From positions 1-38,890 of the forward strand of contig ONGM01000143.1 in the NCBI GenBank assembly GCA_900317365.1: 38,890 nt of DNA, read 5' to 3'. Position numbers and translations under genes: made by a program. Every line of letters begins with the position of its first letter. Within the stretch, counting starts at the first letter, position 1. The notes beneath the pieces were generated by a model. The model saw only the letters and a list, made by a program, of their open reading frames with translations. It did no database searches and was not told the DNA's origin. The stretch comes from an uncultured Planctomycetota bacterium. Lineage in GTDB: Bacteria; Planctomycetota; Planctomycetia; Pirellulales; Thermoguttaceae. This document shows, piece after piece, positions 34,364 through 38,890 of the stretch.

Positions 34364-34432
34364 CACAGCCCCTTTGTTAGTGTCATTGTGGTGAACGACG
34401 GTCCTTTAAACAGAGTTAAGCGTCGTCGAGCG

Positions 34433-35605
34433 TTAATTACTTTTGCCTTCGCGAGCATAATTCGCGACCGCTTCCCTGAAAACATTTTCGGCGGCGCCTT
34501 GTTTGGGAACGCCGGTAACGGCAATCATGTAGACCGCAGCAACGCTTCCGTCTCGATACGCGACGCCTTGGGTCCCAAAAGCGCCGCCGTGTCCAAACCA
34601 CTCGTTGTTTACGACAACGCCAAAACCGTATTTGGAGTCTAAATCGCCGGTTTGCTTTTTCGAGATTTCAGCGACTGATTCCGGCTTTAAAATTCTTTTA
34701 CCGTTAGAACCGACTCCGTTCCCGCTCAGCATCTGATAGAATTTAAGCATATCGTCAGCGGTTGCAAAAAGTCCGCCGCCGCCTTCTGCATACCGAGGCG
34801 AACCGTCGTCTAACGACGGAGTCTGGGAAAAAGTCGATTTTTCGAGCTTTTGAGCGTTAGAATTCCAACCATACGGAAGCGCCAGTCGTTTCATCTGTTC
34901 TTCCGACGGATAAAACGTGGCGTCGCGCATTTCAAGCGGGTCAAAGACGCGTTCTTGTAAAAATGTTTCAAACGGCTTTTTCGCAACGACCTCAACGCAC
35001 GCTTGAGCGACGTCGATTCCTAAATTTGAGTACGAATAACGCGCGCCGGGTTCGGCGATCAACGGCGTCAATCCGACAATCGTCATATGCCTCTGGACAG
35101 GGAGAGAATCGATACCGTATTTTTCTTGATAAGGAGTAATGAATCGAAAGCCAGCGGTGTGGCTGAGCGCTTGTCGAAGCGTCGGTTTATTAACGACAGG
35201 ACATAGGAGAACGGTTCCGTCGTCTTGTTTCTTTTCAATTTTAAGCTCCTTCAACTGAGGCAAGTACGTATCCACAGGAACGTCGAGATCGAGAAGTCCT
35301 TCCTCAACGCAGATCATGACAGCCGCAGCGACGATCGCTTTCGTGTTCGAGGCAATCCAGAAAAAGGAATCTTTTGTCATAGGCGCCTTGCGCTCGAGAT
35401 CAGCCCAGCCGTAGACTTCGGTAACCGTCGGTTTTCCAGGAGTCGCAATGCAAACGACAACGCCGGGAATATCGCCGTTGTCAACCATTTGACGCAGTGA
35501 ATCAAAAGAATCGGACGAAGTCTGAGCAAACACGTCTCGTCCACCGAACAACGCGCACGCACCCAAGAGGACGCTTGTTAATGTCAAAGCAATTAATTTA
35601 TGCAT
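34433..35605 (-). CDS. Exported serine hydrolase, class C beta-lactamase family
   Basis: 390 residues from the ATG at 35605 (AGGGTG upstream; an ATG nine codons earlier would bury the signal). The signal sequence LIALTLTSVLLGACALFGG holds a possible lipobox (LGAC, Cys17), but a later cleavage site at DVFA-Q is also plausible. Active-site motifs: SNTK (Ser86, Lys89), YSN (Tyr192) and HGG (His339), the three elements of class C beta-lactamase/DD-peptidase/esterase proteins. No feature points to antibiotic resistance; relatives include D-aminopeptidases, esterases and PBP4*-like proteins. The next gene downstream is larC after 69 bases, and a terminator at 35648-35698 separates it from hisG. Confidence 0.88.
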   Translation of the reverse strand: MHKLIALTLTSVLLGACALFGGRDVFAQTSSDSFDSLRQMVDNGDIPGVVVCIATPGKPTVTEVYGWADLERKAPMTKDSFFWIASNTKAIVAAAVMICVEEGLLDLDVPVDTYLPQLKELKIEKKQDDGTVLLCPVVNKPTLRQALSHTAGFRFITPYQEKYGIDSLPVQRHMTIVGLTPLIAEPGARYSYSNLGIDVAQACVEVVAKKPFETFLQERVFDPLEMRDATFYPSEEQMKRLALPYGWNSNAQKLEKSTFSQTPSLDDGSPRYAEGGGGLFATADDMLKFYQMLSGNGVGSNGKRILKPESVAEISKKQTGDLDSKYGFGVVVNNEWFGHGGAFGTQGVAYRDGSVAAVYMIAVTGVPKQGAAENVFREAVANYAREGKSN

Positions 35606-35645
35606 TTTATCACCCTGCGGCTTGTCTTGCATTGTTCGTTAGAAT

Positions 35646-35698
35646 CAAAAACGCTTCTAAAGGCGCGTTTATATAACTCGACACGATAGAAGCGTTTT
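35646..35698 (-). terminator. Terminator of the hisI-hisG transcript
   Basis: AAAACGCTTCTA (35648-35659) pairs perfectly with TAGAAGCGTTTT (35687-35698), loop 27. On the minus strand it ends GCGTTTTTGATT. It lies about 36 bases after the hisG stop. Confidence 0.75.
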
Positions 35699-35734
35699 CT
35701 CCAACAGACTAACGGGCTTTATGAAGCGCCTATG

Positions 35735-36613
35735 TTAATCAATGATTTTGGTAATCTGGAACTCAAGGATTCCTTGGGCGCCTTCTCTTTTAAGAGCCGG
35801 AATCAAATTACGAATCGACTTTTGATCGACAACGGTCATGACGTCAACCCACTCAGCGTTTGCGAGAGGAGCGACAGTCGGATTTTGCAACGACGGCAAA
35901 AGTGCGAGAATGGAGTCAATCTTCGATTTCGGGACGTTCATCATCAGACCGACCTTATTTTCCGCTTCCAAAGTTGCTTTCAACATCAGAACGATATCGT
36001 CGATTTTCGCTTTTTTCCACGGATCGGCGTAAGCGGTCTTGTTCACAATGAATCGCGTCGTGCTTTGCAGAATTTCATCCACGATTCGGAGGTGATTGGC
36101 ACGAAGAGAACTTCCGGTTTCCGTAACTTCAACGATAGCGTCGGCGAGCTTCGGCGGCTTGACTTCGGTAGCTCCCCAGCTGAATTCAACGTTAGCTTTA
36201 ACGCCGTGTCGTTCCAAATACGACTTGGTAAGCCCGACGGCTTCCGTTGCAATCGTTTTACCTTCGAGATCCTTGACGGATTGAACAGGCGAGCTTTCAG
36301 GAACGCAGAGAACCCAACGAACCGGTCTACGACTCACCTTTGAAAACGTGAGTTCGGCAATTTCTTCAACGTCGGCGCGGGTTTCGATGATCCAGTCATG
36401 ACCGGTCAAGCCTGCGTCCAAAACGCCGTTCGCAACGTACCGAGCCATCTCTTGGGCGCGAATAAGCATGCATTCGATTTCATCGTCGTCAATCGTCGGG
36501 AAATAACTACGTTTCTCAACGGTGATATTATAACCGCTCTTCTGAAAAAGATCGACGGTCGCTTCTTGCAAACTCCCGGCGGGAACCCCCAACTTTAAAA
36601 TATTATCAGCCAT
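35735..36613 (-). CDS. hisG: ATP phosphoribosyltransferase, long form
   Basis: 292 residues from the ATG at 36613, chosen because the family starts directly with [18 protein letters not shown]; upstream in-frame codons are not conserved-like. It catalyses the first step of histidine synthesis (ATP + PRPP). Motifs: [16 protein letters not shown] [15 protein letters not shown], and [24 protein letters not shown], the PRPP-binding region. The C-terminal ~75 residues ([31 protein letters not shown] onward, read as a HisG_C/ACT-like domain) make it the long form that senses histidine itself and does not need HisZ. It lies 71 bases downstream of hisI. Confidence 0.95.
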   Translation of the reverse strand: MADNILKLGVPAGSLQEATVDLFQKSGYNITVEKRSYFPTIDDDEIECMLIRAQEMARYVANGVLDAGLTGHDWIIETRADVEEIAELTFSKVSRRPVRWVLCVPESSPVQSVKDLEGKTIATEAVGLTKSYLERHGVKANVEFSWGATEVKPPKLADAIVEVTETGSSLRANHLRIVDEILQSTTRFIVNKTAYADPWKKAKIDDIVLMLKATLEAENKVGLMMNVPKSKIDSILALLPSLQNPTVAPLANAEWVDVMTVVDQKSIRNLIPALKREGAQGILEFQITKIID

Positions 36614-36684
36614 TTTATCAACTTCTTCTTGTGAACTAGTTAAGTCGTATCGGCACGCGTAGGCAATAGTCAAGCGCTCAACGA

Positions 36685-37089
36685 TTACTTCTTTTTATAG
36701 ACGTCGTTCGGGTCAAAGACTCTTTCTCCGACGACAACGTAATCGTCGCCTTCAAGCTTACGGAAAAAGCAACTCGGGTATCCCTCGTGACACGCGGAAC
36801 CGCCTACCTGATCGACTTTAATGAGCAACGTATCGAGATCGCAGTCGATATAGATTTCGTGGATTTTTTGGACGTTGCCGCTTTCTTCGCCCTTGCGCCA
36901 TAGCTTTTGGCGACTACGGCTGTAATAAACGGCGTACCCGAGCCTCAAAGTTTCGTTGTAGCTCTCTTCATTCATGTAAGCGAGCATGAGAACTTGGCCG
37001 GTTTTGTAATCCTGGGCAATACACGGAACAAGACCGTCGCCCTTATTAAAATTGGGACGCGTTTTCGCGGCGTTGTTGTTTTCACTCAT
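36685..37089 (-). CDS. hisI: Phosphoribosyl-AMP cyclohydrolase
   Basis: 134 residues, the length of a stand-alone HisI without the HisE domain. It opens the purine ring of phosphoribosyl-AMP in the third step of histidine synthesis. Motifs: [20 protein letters not shown], the metal-site DCDLD (Asp82, Asp84, Asp86) and [13 protein letters not shown] with zinc cysteines Cys100 and Cys107. No strong ribosome site is visible before the ATG. Followed by hisG. The other histidine genes are not in the window, so the pathway is split. Confidence 0.95.
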   Translation of the reverse strand: MSENNNAAKTRPNFNKGDGLVPCIAQDYKTGQVLMLAYMNEESYNETLRLGYAVYYSRSRQKLWRKGEESGNVQKIHEIYIDCDLDTLLIKVDQVGGSACHEGYPSCFFRKLEGDDYVVVGERVFDPNDVYKKK

Positions 37090-37200
37090 TGGTAAATTTC
37101 TTTAACGATTATGTGGGTTGTCGCTCCATTCAGAGCGTAACTTTCAAACACGTGCGCGTACTAAACGCCAGACACGCTATCTACATAACGCGGTAGACGA

Positions 37201-38890
37201 TTAGGAACGAGATTTCAAAACGTCATGAAGTCGTTCAAGCATTTTGCTACTGGCGTCACGTTGAACGCGGAGTTCCTCAAGCGAGGCTTTCTCCTTTTCA
37301 ACGACGTGCGCAGGAGCTTTGGTGACAAAGCTTCCGGATAGTTTGCTTTCCTTCGACTTAATGAAACCTTCTAGTTTTGCGAGATCCTTTTCAACCTTTT
37401 TGATCTCAGATTCGACGTCGATTAAATCCGCCACGTCGACATAGATTTCCATTTTTGCCGTTACGGCGTTCGAGGATAACGCCGGAGGCGTTACAGATTC
37501 ACCGATTTCTACGAGCTTTGCGCCGGTCATCGACTCAAAATAGTCCTTCATCGGTGAGATCAGCTTTGCGATTTCTTCATCGCACTTGATCGAGAAGTTG
37601 ACGATCGTTTTCGGCGGAACGTTCTGTCTTGCGCGAGCGTCTCGCACGCATCGCAAGGCTTCTTGGAAATATGCAAATTGCTCCTCAATCTCGCTATTAA
37701 TCAACGATTCGTCGACATTCGGCCAAGAGGCAACAGAGACGCTCTTTGTTGCCTGCGTTGGTTCGAATCCGCGGACAGGAGCAAAGTCGGCGAGTTTCTG
37801 CCAGATCTCCTCGGTCACAAACGGAACCATCGGGTGCAAGAGACGAACCAACTCGTCCAGAACGCCGAGAAGTACGTTTTGCGCCAATGATCGCGTTTCC
37901 GGAGCAAAGAGTCGCGACTTTGTAATCTCGACGTAAAAGCTACAGAATTCATCCCATGCGAAATCGTATAACGCGCGCGCGGCTTCGGAAAACTTATACG
38001 TCTCCAAACACTCTGTAACGCGCTTCGCAACGCTGGAAAGACGACTCAGAATCCAACGATCCTCTAACAGCAAGGCGTCTTTATCAAGCGGGGCCGGTTC
38101 GAAGTTCTCAAGGTTAATCATAACGAACCGCGCGGCGTTCCAGAGCTTATTGCAGAAGTTGCGCGCAATCTCAAATCGATCGCCGACAACCGGACCGAGA
38201 GGCAACGCCTTTTCTTCGGGCTTGTCGGCCCATTGCGTTGAGAAGCCTTTTTTGCATTTCGGGCATTCAATAACGTGCTGGATTCGATTCTTTTTCGTTT
38301 GCTCGATGACGGCGCCGCAATGCGGACATTCAAAATCGAGGGCCAAGCGAACGTCTTGACTTTCCGTGGTCAGGTAAAGGAGCGCAAAACGCAATGCGTC
38401 GGCGCCAAACTTTTCCATAACGGCCACCGGGTCGACGCCGTTCCCTTTTGACTTCGACATCCCCTCGCCGTACTTGTCGAGAATTTTCGGATGAATGAAG
38501 ACCTGTTGGAAAGGCTTTTTACCGGTGTTAAAATATCCGGCGAGGACCATTCTTGCGACCCAAAGGCTGATGATATCGCGTGAGGTAACAAGCGCGCTTG
38601 TCGGATAGTAATACTGGAAGTCCGCAGAATCTTCGGGCCATCCGAGAGTCGAATGCGGCCAAAGCGCGGAGCTGAACCATGTGTCCAAAACGTCTTCTTC
38701 GCGCTTAATCTGCACGCCAGGAACGGCGTCGGCTTCAAGGTTCTCTTCCTTTGAGCAAATAAGCCACCCGTTGTCGCTTTCGTTCCTTGTCCAAACAACG
38801 TCGTCGCGTCCGTTAAACGCGTTTTTCAACGTGTCCTCAGAAACGTCGGGACAATACCAAATCGGGATCTGGTGCCCCCACCAAAGTTGA
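37201..38890 (-). CDS. valS: Valyl-tRNA synthetase, C-terminal part (partial)
   Basis: The frame is open at the right edge, where it begins inside the catalytic core (LWWGHQIPIWYC), so the N-terminal part lies outside the window. It charges tRNA-Val. About 562 residues are visible: DVLDTWFSSALWP, the second catalytic signature as GMSKSKGNGVDP (38443-38468) where most ValS have KMSKSKGN, then a Cys4 zinc ribbon (CPHC...CPKC, about 38225-38335) inserted between QDVRLALDF and the anticodon-binding domain (NFCNKLWNAARFV). The chain ends with the coiled-coil arm typical of ValS (VESEIKKVEKDLAKLEGFIKSKESKLS, read here in pieces). Both the Lys-to-Gly change and the zinc ribbon are unusual relative to the textbook bacterial enzyme. 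Confidence 0.95.
   Translation of the reverse strand, partial: QLWWGHQIPIWYCPDVSEDTLKNAFNGRDDVVWTRNESDNGWLICSKEENLEADAVPGVQIKREEDVLDTWFSSALWPHSTLGWPEDSADFQYYYPTSALVTSRDIISLWVARMVLAGYFNTGKKPFQQVFIHPKILDKYGEGMSKSKGNGVDPVAVMEKFGADALRFALLYLTTESQDVRLALDFECPHCGAVIEQTKKNRIQHVIECPKCKKGFSTQWADKPEEKALPLGPVVGDRFEIARNFCNKLWNAARFVMINLENFEPAPLDKDALLLEDRWILSRLSSVAKRVTECLETYKFSEAARALYDFAWDEFCSFYVEITKSRLFAPETRSLAQNVLLGVLDELVRLLHPMVPFVTEEIWQKLADFAPVRGFEPTQATKSVSVASWPNVDESLINSEIEEQFAYFQEALRCVRDARARQNVPPKTIVNFSIKCDEEIAKLISPMKDYFESMTGAKLVEIGESVTPPALSSNAVTAKMEIYVDVADLIDVESEIKKVEKDLAKLEGFIKSKESKLSGSFVTKAPAHVVEKEKASLEELRVQRDASSKMLERLHDVLKSRS

Noticed and set aside
34433..35605. Antibiotic-resistance beta-lactamase
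   Set aside because: The class C motifs are shared with many esterases and peptidases; nothing in the context points to resistance.

Overview
The window reads as chromosome from a bacterium of the Planctomycetota, probably of the Pirellulales/Thermoguttaceae type. This is inferred from gene content only: several Tat-signal Gfo/Idh/MocA oxidoreductases, a secreted HEAT-repeat protein, scattered secreted esterases and glycosidases without SusCD-type transport genes, a UvrA with a long charged insertion, and a valyl-tRNA synthetase with an inserted zinc ribbon. There is no rRNA, CRISPR array or insertion sequence that I can recognise.

Layout. (1) Positions 1-1780 look like the end of a prophage: the C-terminal part of a tail tape-measure-like protein, a 53-codon gene, and a 51-codon ORF that runs into a sequence resembling the 3' half of a tRNA, followed by two strong hairpins. 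This is a candidate attachment-site junction. (2) Positions 1908-4772 hold a divergent pair of secreted enzymes, a transglutaminase-like protease and an SH3-NlpC/P60 cell-wall peptidase. (3) Positions 5114-8510 hold two paralogous secreted proteins, each made of two complete SGNH esterase domains. (4) Positions 8624-15087 hold a TIM-barrel sugar isomerase-like protein, an O-antigen-ligase-like membrane protein with a C-terminal TPR-like tail, a Tat-exported Gfo/Idh protein and a HEAT-repeat protein. (5) Positions 15645-19095 hold a CE7-like esterase and a GH127-like beta-L-arabinofuranosidase. (6) On the minus strand, 19235-25020 hold a second Tat-exported Gfo/Idh protein, a leuC-leuD-NAD kinase operon behind a near-consensus promoter, and an alpha/beta-hydrolase. 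(7) On the plus strand, 25210-27474 encode a WbsX/GH99-like glycoside hydrolase with extra beta-sandwich regions. (8) The rest is on the minus strand: valS (partial), hisI, long-form hisG, a serine hydrolase, larC, uvrA, a Tat-exported glutaminyl cyclase and a divergent prepilin-peptidase-like protein.

How they may work together. The 5-27 kb stretch carries many exported carbohydrate-active functions (four SGNH domains, CE7, GH127, GH99-like, an esterase, two exported sugar-type oxidoreductases). This suggests degradation of an acylated, arabinose-containing glycan outside the cytoplasm, but the genes lie in separate transcription units with their own promoters and terminators, so a single dedicated locus is not shown. 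The right-hand part is mostly housekeeping: leucine and histidine synthesis, NADP supply, DNA repair and tRNA charging. No clearly new multi-gene system stands out. The least ordinary items are the phage/tRNA junction, the duplicated double-SGNH proteins, the prepilin peptidase without a visible GxGD motif, the variant valyl-tRNA synthetase and several structured or unexplained intergenic stretches.
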